This document shows, piece by piece, positions 9,826-18,538 of a stretch of DNA of 64,000 nt; the stretch's first letter is position 1; the number at the start of each line of letters is the position of its first letter. Below the pieces are notes generated by a model. It had not been told where the DNA came from, did no database searches, and saw only the letters and a program-made list of their open reading frames with translations. A program made the position numbers and the translations under genes. This stretch comes from Acinetobacter chengduensis (GTDB taxonomy: Bacteria > Pseudomonadota > Gammaproteobacteria > Pseudomonadales > Moraxellaceae), in the NCBI RefSeq assembly GCF_003664645.1, contig NZ_RCHC01000012.1, positions 53,295 to 117,294 on the forward strand, given 5' to 3'.

Positions 9826-10089
9826 TTAGTAGGCTGCAGGGCATGGCAATGATTCATCCTCCTCACCCAATTGTTTGGCTTGAATTAAGGCTTGGACTTT
9901 CTTCGTCGGGATTTTTTTACCGCCTAAATGCTCATAGCTATTTAAAATAGCGCTGACTTCATAGGTTTGCAGTGGTATACCTTCACAGCTCATAAACATG
10001 GCAATGACTTTGTGATCGATGTTCGCTGCATCTAGTGCTTGCAATGCTTTTACATTTTCCACGCGAACAATGTGGTCTTTTAAATACAT
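9826..10089 (-). CDS. Small conserved-looking hypothetical protein, 87 aa
   Basis: Function unknown. It is a soluble small protein, predicted mostly helical, with an acidic C-terminus (GEEDESLPCPAAY) and two Cys. The ATG has a strong Shine-Dalgarno (AGAGGTG, about five bases away on the minus strand), which is the main reason to accept it. Single-gene unit with a 576-base gap upstream towards divergent pepN. Confidence 0.65.
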   Translation of the reverse strand: MYLKDHIVRVENVKALQALDAANIDHKVIAMFMSCEGIPLQTYEVSAILNSYEHLGGKKIPTKKVQALIQAKQLGEEDESLPCPAAY

Positions 10090-10665
10090 GGTGCACCTCT
10101 TTTTGTTTTCAGTAGATTTTATTGTGAACTCAGTTCAGATAAATAAAAGCAATAACTGTGCACAAAATGTACAAATTGGGCAATTTAAAGTGAATTAATT
10201 TTAACTATGTTGCTAAGTTGTTTAAAAATAAAAATTCAATATTACTTTAACATTCAATCTTTTAAGTTCATGAAATCAAGTTATTCATTTCCCAATATTG
10301 ATTCAAGACCTGATGAGTGTCATCAGAGTGCACCACAGAATAGATAGAATGAAATGGATTGGTGCGCTTAATATTTTATTGTGTTGATATAGCCAGATCA
10401 TTTTTGCTGCGAATTTAAATAAGGAATGCTAAGGGATGTAGCCATTACAAGCGTGGTTATGGAGTTCACATGATGATCTGCGCAAATATACAGCGGGCAT
10501 AATAAATATTCAGCCAAAGCAATTGAAATGAGTGCGCTTTATTCCCATATACAATACAAATGAAATGCACAGACAGCTAGAAAAACTTATCGTATGATCT
10601 AATGCATTACCCATTTTAAGAATCGTCAGCTGTCTAGACGTTTAAATAAAGGATTAGGACTCTAT
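10090..10665. other. Intergenic region between the 87-aa gene and pepN
   Basis: Divergent promoter region of about 576 bases with no convincing gene. A small perfect hairpin, CTGATGA-gtg-TCATCAG, lies at 10310-10326. The pepN Shine-Dalgarno (AGGA, about six bases before the ATG) is at the right end. No known regulatory RNA was recognised. Confidence 0.6.
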
Positions 10666-13275
10666 ATGAATATTGCAGCACATCCAGTGGTTGAAGCAGA
10701 CCAAACTGTTTATTTAAAAGATTATCAAAAGCCGTCTTTCCTTGTAGATTCTATTCAGCTAGATATTCAAGTCTTTGATGATAAAACGCATGTGTATGCC
10801 AAACTTGATATGCAACGCCAAACGGCGGGTGATTTAGTTCTGTTAGGCCGTGATTTAGAACTTCAATCCATTAAAGTGAATGGTCAAGTTTTAGCAGAAA
10901 ATGAATACCAACTCGACACTGAACAGCTATCAATTGCCAACGCACCTGAACATGCTGTGATTGAAACTCATGTCATTATTCATCCTGAATCAAATACGCA
11001 ATTGGAAGGTTTATATTTGGCGGGTGGTGATTTATTTGTAACCCAAAATGAACCAGAAGGTTTCCGTAAGATTACCTTTTATCCAGATCGTCCAGATGTG
11101 TTGTCTGTATTTACTACACGTGTAGAAGCAGATAAAAAATTTCCTGTACTTTTAGCCAATGGTAATTTAATTGAAGCTGGCGAGGCGGGAGAAGGTCGAC
11201 ACTATACCGTATGGCAAGATCCAACTAAAAAACCAGCTTATTTATTTGCCTGCGTGATTGGTGATTTAGCTGTATTAAAAGACTCATACGTCACTTCTGA
11301 AGGGCGTAATGTTGCCTTAGAAATTTATGCAGAAGAAAAAGACATCGCGAAATGTCATATTGCGATGGAAGCCTTAAAGCATTCTATGCGTTGGGATGAG
11401 GAACACTACGGTCGCCCTTATGACTTAGACAACTATATGATTGTGGCAACGAGCGCATTTAATATGGGTGCTATGGAAAATAAAGGCCTCAATATTTTTA
11501 ATACGTCTTGTGTTTTGGCGGATGAAGAATTTACGACTGATGCTGCCATTATGCGTGTGCAATCTGTGATTGCGCATGAATACTTCCATAACTGGACAGG
11601 TAACCGTATTACTTGCCGTGATTGGTTCCAATTATGTTTAAAAGAAGGCTTAACCGTTTTCCGTGATCAGTCTTTCTCTGAGGACTTACAATCGGCGGCC
11701 GTACAGCGTATTGATGACGTTGCAGTATTAAAAGCACATCAATTCCCTGAAGATTCAGGCCCACTGTCGCACCCACCACGTCCAGACCATTTTGTAGAGA
11801 TTAATAACTTCTATACTGCAACAGTGTATGAGAAAGGCGCGGAAATTAACCGCATGATGGCGACTTTGCTAGGCAAAGAAAAATTCCGTGCGGGTACGGA
11901 TGAATACTTCAAACGTCATGATGGCCAAGCGGTGACAGTAGAAGATTGGGTAGCTGCTTTAACGGCAGGTTCTGGTGTCGATTTATCGAGTTTCCTTATT
12001 TGGTATAACCAACCAGGGACACCAAAACTAGAAGCAAAAGGCGAGTATGATGCAGCTACACAAACTTATCGTTTAAGCTTAAAACAAAGCCTAAAAGCAC
12101 ATCCAAAATATCCAAACTTAAAAGCAGTTCCTATTCCTGTGGCACTTGCGCTCTTTAATCAAGCGTCAGGCGAGCAATTGGTGCTAAATTCAGAAGCATT
12201 ATTTGAAAATGCCGTAACAGATGGTGTGTATTTATTTGATCAAGATGAAGCTGTGATCGAATTTACAGGCGTGAAAGCCCAACCTGTTGTTTCATTGCTA
12301 CGTAGTTTCTCTGCACCAGTCAACTTAGTATTTAACTATACAGATGAAGAACTTGCATTTTTAATGCAATATGAAACCAATGGCTTTAACCAATGGCAAG
12401 CAACACAAACTTTATTGGAACGTATTTTACTCAATGATCATGCTGCAGATATTTATATCCAAGCTATGAAAAATACAGTGCCAGATGTGATTGCAAAAGA
12501 TCCGCTATTAGCTTCACGTTTATTTGATGTGCCAACAGAAGGTTATTTGGGTAGCCGTATTGATACAGGCTATAACCCTGAGTTGGTCAAAGAAAAACGT
12601 AATGCTTTATTAGATACTTTGGCGCGTGAGTTGGGTGCGTTTTGCAAAGAAACATACTTGGCGCTTGATCCAAATATGCAAAAAGAGTTTTCTCAAGCGA
12701 TGGGTATTCGCGCACTCAAAAATATCCTTTTAGGTATGGTGGCGCGCCAGGGAGATGCAGAAGCATTTGAGCTGGCCAATACACAGTATCAAAACACGGG
12801 TAATATGTCTGAGCGTTTAGGTGCGTTACGTGTGTTGGTGTGGAATGATGCACCTCAAGCTAAAGTAGCTTTAGAAGATTTTTATAATCGTTTTAAAGAT
12901 GAAGCATTGTCATTGGATCAGTGGTTTATGTTACAAGCGGCTCATCCAAAAGCAACGGCAGAAAGCATTAAGGCTTTAACTGAACATGCGGATTATGATT
13001 TGAAAGTCCCTAACCGTATTCGTGCAGTGAGCGGTGGTTTAAATGCTAATCCTGTAAACACATGGAGCTTTGGGGTACAACACTTTATTGGACTTGCGAA
13101 GTATCTTGATGAGAAGAATCCAATTGTTGGTTCTCGTTTATTACAAGCGTTGTCTCGCTGGTATACTTTGGCAGAGCCACAACGCTCAGAAGTGAAGGCA
13201 GAGTTGGAAGCATTAAAGCCACAAGTAAAATCTAAAAACGTATCAGAAACTTTAAATAGTATGCTTAGCGTATAA
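10666..13275 (+). CDS. pepN: Aminopeptidase N
   Basis: M1-family zinc aminopeptidase that trims N-terminal residues from cytoplasmic peptides. The substrate-recognition motif GAMEN begins at residue 268. The zinc motif HEYFH is at 304-308, with the third ligand Glu327 in the LKEG segment. The 869 residues match the proteobacterial PepN length, with N-terminal beta domain, catalytic domain and long C-terminal helical domain in order. The start has AGGA six bases upstream. Monocistronic, with its own terminator. Confidence 0.97.
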   Translation: MNIAAHPVVEADQTVYLKDYQKPSFLVDSIQLDIQVFDDKTHVYAKLDMQRQTAGDLVLLGRDLELQSIKVNGQVLAENEYQLDTEQLSIANAPEHAVIETHVIIHPESNTQLEGLYLAGGDLFVTQNEPEGFRKITFYPDRPDVLSVFTTRVEADKKFPVLLANGNLIEAGEAGEGRHYTVWQDPTKKPAYLFACVIGDLAVLKDSYVTSEGRNVALEIYAEEKDIAKCHIAMEALKHSMRWDEEHYGRPYDLDNYMIVATSAFNMGAMENKGLNIFNTSCVLADEEFTTDAAIMRVQSVIAHEYFHNWTGNRITCRDWFQLCLKEGLTVFRDQSFSEDLQSAAVQRIDDVAVLKAHQFPEDSGPLSHPPRPDHFVEINNFYTATVYEKGAEINRMMATLLGKEKFRAGTDEYFKRHDGQAVTVEDWVAALTAGSGVDLSSFLIWYNQPGTPKLEAKGEYDAATQTYRLSLKQSLKAHPKYPNLKAVPIPVALALFNQASGEQLVLNSEALFENAVTDGVYLFDQDEAVIEFTGVKAQPVVSLLRSFSAPVNLVFNYTDEELAFLMQYETNGFNQWQATQTLLERILLNDHAADIYIQAMKNTVPDVIAKDPLLASRLFDVPTEGYLGSRIDTGYNPELVKEKRNALLDTLARELGAFCKETYLALDPNMQKEFSQAMGIRALKNILLGMVARQGDAEAFELANTQYQNTGNMSERLGALRVLVWNDAPQAKVALEDFYNRFKDEALSLDQWFMLQAAHPKATAESIKALTEHADYDLKVPNRIRAVSGGLNANPVNTWSFGVQHFIGLAKYLDEKNPIVGSRLLQALSRWYTLAEPQRSEVKAELEALKPQVKSKNVSETLNSMLSV

Positions 13276-13291
13276 GGCTGAAATTTTGATC

Positions 13292-13320
13292 AAAACCGGA
13301 TGTTCGCATCCGGTTTTTTT
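13292..13320 (+). terminator. Terminator of pepN
   Basis: AAAACCGGATG, TTCG loop and CATCCGGTTTT followed by more T, 16 bases after the pepN stop. Confidence 0.95.
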
Positions 13321-13602
13321 ATGCAGATTGTGTAAAAAAAATTAATTTAAATAATAAATTTAAAGTGCTGAAACTAAAAAATATACTGTAAAAAGCATCT
13401 ATTTAAAGCCGAATTTTGTTGAATAATTAAACTATTTTAAAATGGTAAGTGATTAAATTCATGTGAAAAGTGTTATTTATTTCACATTTTAGGAGTACAA
13501 TTATCTAAATACACCACATTTCGTAAGCTTATGCTATGGCTGGTGTATAAATTGAAAGTGTTGATGTAAATCAGTTGCTGTAAGCGAAGTTTTGAGGCAG
13601 TT
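13321..13602. other. AT-rich gap before the 68-aa gene
   Basis: No gene seen. It contains a weak inverted repeat (TGTGAAA ... TTTCACA, about 13463-13487) with a spacing that does not fit a Crp-type site. Presumably the promoter region of the next gene. Confidence 0.5.
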
Positions 13603-13809
13603 ATGTTAGTTAAAGTTGAAGATGGCTTTTATTTAAATACCCAACATATTATTGCAGTACGAATTTCTAAGAGCCAAAGTGGCGGTTTTACTGTTACAAC
13701 AGAATACACCCCGAATAGCGTGCAAAAAAATGCAGTATTCGAAAAGCATTTTGATACAGGTTTAGAAGCAGAAGTGTTTTTGCAACATTTGCATAAAGCG
13801 ATGAGTTGA
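13603..13809 (+). CDS. Small hypothetical protein, 68 aa
   Basis: Function unknown. A short soluble protein with alternating beta-like pattern (LVKVEDGFYLNTQHIIAVRI) and a helical C-terminal end. The ATG follows GAGG by five bases and the gene ends 18 bases before a clean terminator, so it is probably a true single-gene unit. The phrase HIIAVRI followed by polar turn and strand resembles small beta-barrel regulators such as the CsrA/Flbd type only superficially; I do not assign it. Confidence 0.7.
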   Translation: MLVKVEDGFYLNTQHIIAVRISKSQSGGFTVTTEYTPNSVQKNAVFEKHFDTGLEAEVFLQHLHKAMS

Positions 13810-13826
13810 TTCGACAGTAAAGCAAT

Positions 13827-13857
13827 AAAAAAATCCTTCAATTAAAGGATTTTTTTA
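13827..13857 (+). terminator. Terminator after the 68-aa gene
   Basis: aaaaaaatcctt and aaggattttttt arms around a short AT loop, ending in a T-run. Confidence 0.9.
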
Positions 13858-13929
13858 TACAAAATAGTAATCAATTCTATAGCTAGACTGCTTTATAGTA
13901 GGTATAAAACAAAAATATGGAACATCAAA

Positions 13930-14379
13930 ATGCCTAAGGCACCTTCGCAATATGCTGGATTTTGGATACGTACAGGCGCCTGTATTATTGATACTTTTAT
14001 TTTATTGGTGATCATGTTGTTTTTTCTGATGTTGTTTTATCAAGGAGACTGGGATCTAGTGTTAGATACAGGTCTTTCTGAGCAACCATCTGTACTTTGG
14101 TTTGATATATTTATTAATTACCTTTTGCCTTTTATTTTAACTATATTGGTTTGGCAAATCTGGTCGGCTTCACCTGGCAAAATCCTTTTGGGCATTAAAA
14201 TTGTAGATGCGACCACGGGTGAAAACTTGAAGCCATTGCAATCAGTCATCCGTTATGTGGGTTATATCCCTTCGAGTTTAGTGCTTTGTTTAGGTTTAAT
14301 CTGGGTTGCATTTGATAAGAAAAAACAAGGTTGGCATGACAAAATAGCAAACACTGTTGTGATTAAACACAATGAATAA
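13930..14379 (+). CDS. RDD family membrane protein, 149 aa
   Basis: Small inner-membrane protein with the RDD pattern. The first helix begins with GFWIRTGACIIDTFILL (residues 10-26; the canonical Arg-Asp becomes R..D here). A second helix spans about 57-76, the linker SPGKILLGIKIVDATTG follows, and a third helix lies at about 110-128 ahead of the WHDKIANT motif. RDD proteins are often linked to ion or solute exchange, but no substrate can be given. A second RDD protein, with an extra N-terminal domain, is at 57205-57981. Confidence 0.88.
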   Translation: MPKAPSQYAGFWIRTGACIIDTFILLVIMLFFLMLFYQGDWDLVLDTGLSEQPSVLWFDIFINYLLPFILTILVWQIWSASPGKILLGIKIVDATTGENLKPLQSVIRYVGYIPSSLVLCLGLIWVAFDKKKQGWHDKIANTVVIKHNE

Positions 14380-14403
14380 ATTACGCTACTTGATGATGAA
14401 TTG

Positions 14404-14432
14404 AAAAAAATCCCTGCATGCAGGGATTTTTT
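14404..14432. terminator. Bidirectional terminator between RDD gene and universal stress gene
   Basis: A perfectly symmetric A-run/TCCCTGCATGCAGGGA/T-run hairpin lies between two convergent genes, so it can serve both strands. Confidence 0.93.
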
Positions 14433-14440
14433 ACTTTGAG

Positions 14441-14887
14441 TTAGACTTTGATAATCAGTACGGGGATAGGGGATTGAGTCAGAACATTTTGTGCCACACT
14501 TCCAAGCATCACTTTTTGAATGCCTGTACGGCCGTGAGAGCCCATAATGATTAGGTCAGCACCAGCTTCATCTGCCACTTGAATAATCCCTTGTGATGGC
14601 GATACACCGTGGATCAGTTTAGTCTGCACATTAATGCCGTCACGTATAAAAGATTGCTTCACATCTTCTAAGCGTTCTTTGGCGTTTTTTTCTGCTTGCA
14701 TAAAGTAGTCTGTGATTGCAGGCGCAACTTTATAAAAATCGACGCCGACAAAAGGATCGATTGCAATCACACTCATAATAGTGACTTGGCTTTTTAAGTC
14801 TTGTGCCAAGCTTAATGCTTGCTCTACTGCGGCATAAGCCATAGGAGACTCATCTAAAGCAACGAGGATGTGTGAATATGAGCTCAT
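14441..14887 (-). CDS. Universal stress protein (UspA family)
   Basis: A 148-residue single USP domain. It begins with the strand SHILVALDESPMAYAAVEQA and ends with the ATP-binding type signature GSHGRTGIQKVMLGSVAQNVL before the final strand PVLIIKV. The GxxGx9GS pattern places it in the nucleotide-binding class. The upstream neighbour on the same strand is a second USP with about 87 bases between them; the two look like a tandem duplication. Likely a cytoplasmic stress-survival protein. Confidence 0.95.
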   Translation of the reverse strand: MSSYSHILVALDESPMAYAAVEQALSLAQDLKSQVTIMSVIAIDPFVGVDFYKVAPAITDYFMQAEKNAKERLEDVKQSFIRDGINVQTKLIHGVSPSQGIIQVADEAGADLIIMGSHGRTGIQKVMLGSVAQNVLTQSPIPVLIIKV

Positions 14888-14974
14888 GTTAGACTCCTTA
14901 AGTCATCGCATTATTATGTTTATGGTTCTTTATTCATCGTGTAGAAAAGTATTTTGGCATGCAATGATTTGAGC

Positions 14975-15418
14975 TTATGCTTTTACAATCAGCACAGGTA
15001 ATTCGGTATTACTTAATACGTCTTGTGCGAAGCTACCGAGTAAGACTTTTTGGAAGCCCTTACGACCATGTGAACCCATGACAATGAGATCTGCATTGTA
15101 CTGTGTAGCAGTTGCGACTACACCTTCAGCAGAAACAAGACCTTTCACCACTTCAGTTGAAGCTTCTATCCCCACATCTTTTGCAACTTGCGCAGCTTCT
15201 ACTAATGCTTTTTGTGCATTTTCATAGGCTTGTACAAAATAGTCACGCATGATTGAAGCCGAGTAATAAAAGTCAGCATCACTAAATGGATCTTCTGCCA
15301 CTAAACTTACGAGTGTAAGTTTGCTATTAAAAGCGACAGCAAGTTGAGCGGCTTTTTTAACGGCAGAAAGCGAGATTTGTGAACCATCTACAGGGACTAA
15401 AATTTGTTGATAAGCCAT
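14975..15418 (-). CDS. Universal stress protein (UspA family), tandem copy
   Basis: A 147-residue USP domain: AYQQILVPVDGSQISLSAVK at the start and GSHGRKGFQKVLLGSFAQDVL near the end, the same ATP-binding type pattern as the neighbour. I start it at ATG 15418, which has GGAG eight bases upstream, rather than at 15469; the extra residues of the longer frame do not fit the family. Both copies share motifs such as DFYKVAP/DFYYSAS and the spacing of the final signature, supporting duplication. Confidence 0.95.
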   Translation of the reverse strand: MAYQQILVPVDGSQISLSAVKKAAQLAVAFNSKLTLVSLVAEDPFSDADFYYSASIMRDYFVQAYENAQKALVEAAQVAKDVGIEASTEVVKGLVSAEGVVATATQYNADLIVMGSHGRKGFQKVLLGSFAQDVLSNTELPVLIVKA

Positions 15419-15671
15419 AACAAAAACTCCTATATTTATCTTTATCAGTGTATTCTTTATACATAGCATATTGTGTTGAAAGGTTCAATTTTAAACTATA
15501 AATAATATTTAAATTCATATAATTAAGTCTGTTAAATGCCAATTGTTTGGCAAATAATTCGCAGTAAAATGCTCAGGTTTTGACTTGATTTTTCGGGTTA
15601 GCCATTTAGATTAAGTATTGTATATATAAGAGTTATAATTTGTGTTTGGATTTATCTATTGTGAGGGGTAT

Positions 15672-16664
15672 ATGCGTAAAACTGGGATAATCATTTTAAG
15701 TATTCTGCTGTTGTTACAGTTATCTGCATGTCAATCTACCAAATCCAATAGCCGTGTGATTGCTGGCGTATTTAATGCATCAACGCAAATTCAAAAAAAG
15801 TTTATTGATCGACATGCACCTCAGCATATAAAGGTATATAACAACATTCCTTATATGCACACACCAGAGCTTTCACTAGATTTATATCAACCAGCTCATG
15901 TAGCGCAAGATAAACCCCGACCAGTGATTGTTTGGATTCATGGTGGTGGATGGATTTCTGGTGATAAAGAACATGCACGTGGTTATTTTAAACGCCTTGC
16001 AGATGCAGGTTATAACGTGGTGTCTGTACAATATCAATTTGCACCTGAAGCGATTTATCCCACACAGTTACATCAAATCAATCAAGCAATTGCGTATATT
16101 CAAAGCCATGCGAAAAAATATCATTTAAATGCACAGCAAATCTTTTTAGCAGGGGATTCTGCGGGGGCAAATATGGCTAGCCACTATGCTAGTTTTGTTA
16201 GTAATCCTGCATACGCACAATCTCAAGATTTTCAACCAGTGTTAGAACGGCAAGATCTAAAAGGCATGATTTTGCATTGTGGTATTTATGACTTAAGCGA
16301 CTTCGTACAAACTGCCCCAGAGGAAATTAAATTATTAGAATGGGGAATAGTTAATTTGGTACAGGCATATACAGGTGATCGTCTGCAAGATACAGCATTT
16401 TTAGCCAGTATTTCTCCGCGTCAGCATTTGAATTCAAATTATCCGCCCGTATTTATCAGTGGAGGGAATAAGGATTTTTTAACACAAAGCCAGTCCATAC
16501 CATTTGTGCAAAGTTTAAAACAACTCAATGTGCCAGTGACGGAAGTCTTTTATCCAGACAGTAAAGAGTTTTTGGTGCATGAATATCAATTTATGATGGG
16601 TAAAAAAGCCAGCCAACAAACGCTACAACAAACTTTTGAATTTTTAGCAAAATATGCACCTTAA
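15672..16664 (+). CDS. Lipoprotein alpha/beta hydrolase (esterase/lipase type)
   Basis: The N-terminus is a lipoprotein signal: MRKTGIIILSILLLLQLSAC with lipobox LSAC, so the mature protein is lipid-anchored in the envelope. The hydrolase domain shows the hormone-sensitive-lipase-like oxyanion motif HGGGW and the nucleophile motif GDSAGAN with Ser163. An Asp in GGNKDFL and a His in LVHEYQF are candidates for the rest of the triad. I chose ATG 15672 because GAGGGG lies just upstream and the signal peptide then has the correct length; the frame is open to 15642. Substrate unknown, probably a short-chain ester or lipid. Confidence 0.9.
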   Translation: MRKTGIIILSILLLLQLSACQSTKSNSRVIAGVFNASTQIQKKFIDRHAPQHIKVYNNIPYMHTPELSLDLYQPAHVAQDKPRPVIVWIHGGGWISGDKEHARGYFKRLADAGYNVVSVQYQFAPEAIYPTQLHQINQAIAYIQSHAKKYHLNAQQIFLAGDSAGANMASHYASFVSNPAYAQSQDFQPVLERQDLKGMILHCGIYDLSDFVQTAPEEIKLLEWGIVNLVQAYTGDRLQDTAFLASISPRQHLNSNYPPVFISGGNKDFLTQSQSIPFVQSLKQLNVPVTEVFYPDSKEFLVHEYQFMMGKKASQQTLQQTFEFLAKYAP

Positions 16665-16755
16665 AACCAATTTAGCATTTGCACTGAAGTAACTTCATCC
16701 AGTTAGAATGTATTTAAATCGTAAAGTTGGGCTTGCATAAATTTTATAAAAATAT

Positions 16756-16779
16756 AACATACCGACCAAATGGTATGTT
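16756..16779. promoter_or_regulatory. Palindromic operator upstream of the SMR-TetR pair
   Basis: AACATACC and its exact reverse complement GGTATGTT flank an eight-base spacer, 17 bases before the SMR start codon. The size and symmetry fit a TetR-family operator, and the TetR gene is in the same operon, so autoregulated repression is the natural reading. Confidence 0.8.
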
Positions 16780-16796
16780 TATTTGAGTGAAATATA

Positions 16797-17141
16797 ATGA
16801 ATCCGCTTTATATGGCTTACGCGATGTTGGCATTGGCTATTATTACTGAGGTTACAGGGTCTACTTTTTTGGTAAAATCAGAAGGCTTTACAAAGCTTTG
16901 GCCGTCATTGGCTGTGGTTGTGCTCTTTAGTATTGCATTTTACTTACTATCACAGGTGATTAAAGTCATTCCGTTGGGTATTGCTTATGCCATTTGGGCA
17001 GGTGTGGGTATTATTTTAACGGCAATAGTCGGTTATTTTATTTTTAAACAAAACTTGGATATACCTGCCATGCTAGGTATCGGGCTGATTGTTTCAGGTG
17101 TGCTGGTGATTAACCTATTTTCAAATTCTACGGGGCATTAA
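16797..17141 (+). CDS. SMR family small multidrug efflux protein
   Basis: A 114-residue protein with four transmembrane helices, the size of EmrE/QacE-type proton antiporters that export quaternary ammonium and other cationic compounds. The essential membrane Glu is Glu18 in ALAIITEVTGS, matching Glu14 of EmrE. The GIAYAIWAGVG signature in helix 3 is also present. The stop overlaps the start of the following TetR gene (TAATG). It is a subtype with an N-terminus different from AbeS as I recall it, so I do not give a symbol. Confidence 0.93.
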   Translation: MNPLYMAYAMLALAIITEVTGSTFLVKSEGFTKLWPSLAVVVLFSIAFYLLSQVIKVIPLGIAYAIWAGVGIILTAIVGYFIFKQNLDIPAMLGIGLIVSGVLVINLFSNSTGH

Positions 17142-17704
17142 TGGAAAATCCTTACAAGCGTAAAAAAGAGCCTGAACGGGTAAGGCAACGTATTTTAGAG
17201 GTTGCTATTCAGCTCACTGCAGATAAGGGTTTATCGGGTGTTTCATTACAAGCGGTCGCAGATTTGTCTGGAATAACTAAAGGGGGTTTATTGCATCATT
17301 TTCCCAATAAACCTGCTTTAGTCCGTGCTGTGGTGAATACTGTTTTAAAAAAACTAGATCAGGCATTTGATGAGTATATGGCACAAGATCCTATAGCTTA
17401 TGGCAGATTTACCCGTGCCTTTATTCACTTCACCTTACAGCGTGATACTCAAGGCATTGGTAGCCTGTGGACTGCTATTTCAATGGTAATGCTGACCGAT
17501 CAAGCTTTTAATGCTCAGTGGATTGAATGGTTGAACGAACGTTTGGCTGTGCATGCCGATACAGACAGTGGTATGGATTTACAATTGCTCCGCTGTGCAG
17601 CGGACGGTTTATGGCTGACTATGTTTACTGGCGTAGATGATCCAGATGAAACGCAACGTTTAGAGTTGGAGATGATGCGCCGTACTTACATCAATGCGCC
17701 ATAA
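17141..17704 (+). CDS. TetR/AcrR family transcriptional regulator
   Basis: A 187-residue repressor. The N-terminal helix-turn-helix is clear (RQRILEVAIQLTADKG, then VSLQAVADLSGITKGGLLHH with FPNKPALV), and the rest is a helical ligand-binding domain. It is translationally coupled to the SMR pump gene (TAATG) and most likely represses the operon through the palindrome at 16756-16779. The inducing ligand is probably a pump substrate, but this is inferred from context. Confidence 0.94.
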   Translation: MENPYKRKKEPERVRQRILEVAIQLTADKGLSGVSLQAVADLSGITKGGLLHHFPNKPALVRAVVNTVLKKLDQAFDEYMAQDPIAYGRFTRAFIHFTLQRDTQGIGSLWTAISMVMLTDQAFNAQWIEWLNERLAVHADTDSGMDLQLLRCAADGLWLTMFTGVDDPDETQRLELEMMRRTYINAP

Positions 17705-17709
17705 AATCA

Positions 17710-17760
17710 GTTAAGGCAAAATGATTGTAGTCGTTAAAAAGATCCCCAATTTGTCTTAAC
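17710..17760. repeat. Inverted repeat between tetR and lysE genes
   Basis: GTTAAGGCAAA (17710-17720) pairs with TTTGTCTTAAC (17750-17760) with one G-U type mismatch and a 29-base spacer. It lies between convergent genes and may act as a weak terminator, but no T-run follows. Confidence 0.45.
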
Positions 17761-17774
17761 CATGATTGCAGTGT

Positions 17775-18422
17775 TTAGAGTGATGAAAAAGCCAATTTCA
17801 GCCCAAAACCGCAAAATAGAATGCCGACACTTGCAACACAACTGGCGGTTAAACGTTTACGTGCAGTAAAGTATGACGCTAGTTTTGCACCTGAAAAAAT
17901 CAAAATGGTTAAATAGCTCATGCTGATAATTTGTAATACGATGGCTAGTATTGAGAAGGTTAAAGCAGGGTAAGGATAATTTGGGTCAGCAAACTGTACG
18001 AAAAAAGACAGATAAAATAAAATCGCTTTGGGATTCAAAATGCTGATGGTGAGTGCAGTACGAAATGGTTTGAACTCAGAGAGATCCTCTTTTTGCTGTA
18101 TTGCTTGAGGAGCATCTGCAGTACGCCAAGTATCATAAGCAGCCTTTAGAAGTTTTATGCCTAAGTAGCTCAGATAAGTCGCACCCACGACTTTTAATAA
18201 AATAAAGAGCAAAGGAAATGCATGCAGTAAAGATGCTGCACCTAAGGCTGTTAAAATAATCAGAATTAAATCACCACTATAGACACCCAAAGCACCTTTA
18301 TAGCCTGCGCGAATACCGTAGCGTGAAGCAATGGTCATTACATAGATGGAGTTTGGACCGGGAAGTAGCACAATCAATGTTGTACCAATAATAAAGGTCG
18401 TTAAATCTGTAATGCCAAACAC
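17775..18422 (-). CDS. LysE/RhtB family amino-acid exporter
   Basis: A 215-residue six-helix membrane protein with the family signature IVLLPGPNSIYVMTIASRYG near residues 17-36 and GALGVYSGDLILI following, which match the RhtB/LeuE branch. Members export amino acids or homoserine lactone-type molecules. The start is GTG at 18422; the preceding Shine-Dalgarno is weak. It faces the TetR gene in a convergent arrangement and follows transaldolase on the same strand, separated by a terminator. Confidence 0.92.
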   Translation of the reverse strand: MFGITDLTTFIIGTTLIVLLPGPNSIYVMTIASRYGIRAGYKGALGVYSGDLILIILTALGAASLLHAFPLLFILLKVVGATYLSYLGIKLLKAAYDTWRTADAPQAIQQKEDLSEFKPFRTALTISILNPKAILFYLSFFVQFADPNYPYPALTFSILAIVLQIISMSYLTILIFSGAKLASYFTARKRLTASCVASVGILFCGFGLKLAFSSL

Positions 18423-18438
18423 GAAATTTTGCCAATAA

Positions 18439-18473
18439 AAAACTGATGCCGTCAGTATAACAACATCAGTTTT
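18439..18473 (-). terminator. Terminator of transaldolase gene
   Basis: AAAACTGATG and CATCAGTTTT arms; read on the minus strand it ends in a T-run ahead of the lysE gene. A second weaker inverted repeat (about 18485-18517) lies just before it. Confidence 0.8.
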
Positions 18474-18538
18474 AGTGTGGAGCAGATATCTGGTGAAATT
18501 GGAAAAATCACCTGATATTTATATGCTAAATCAGAGCA

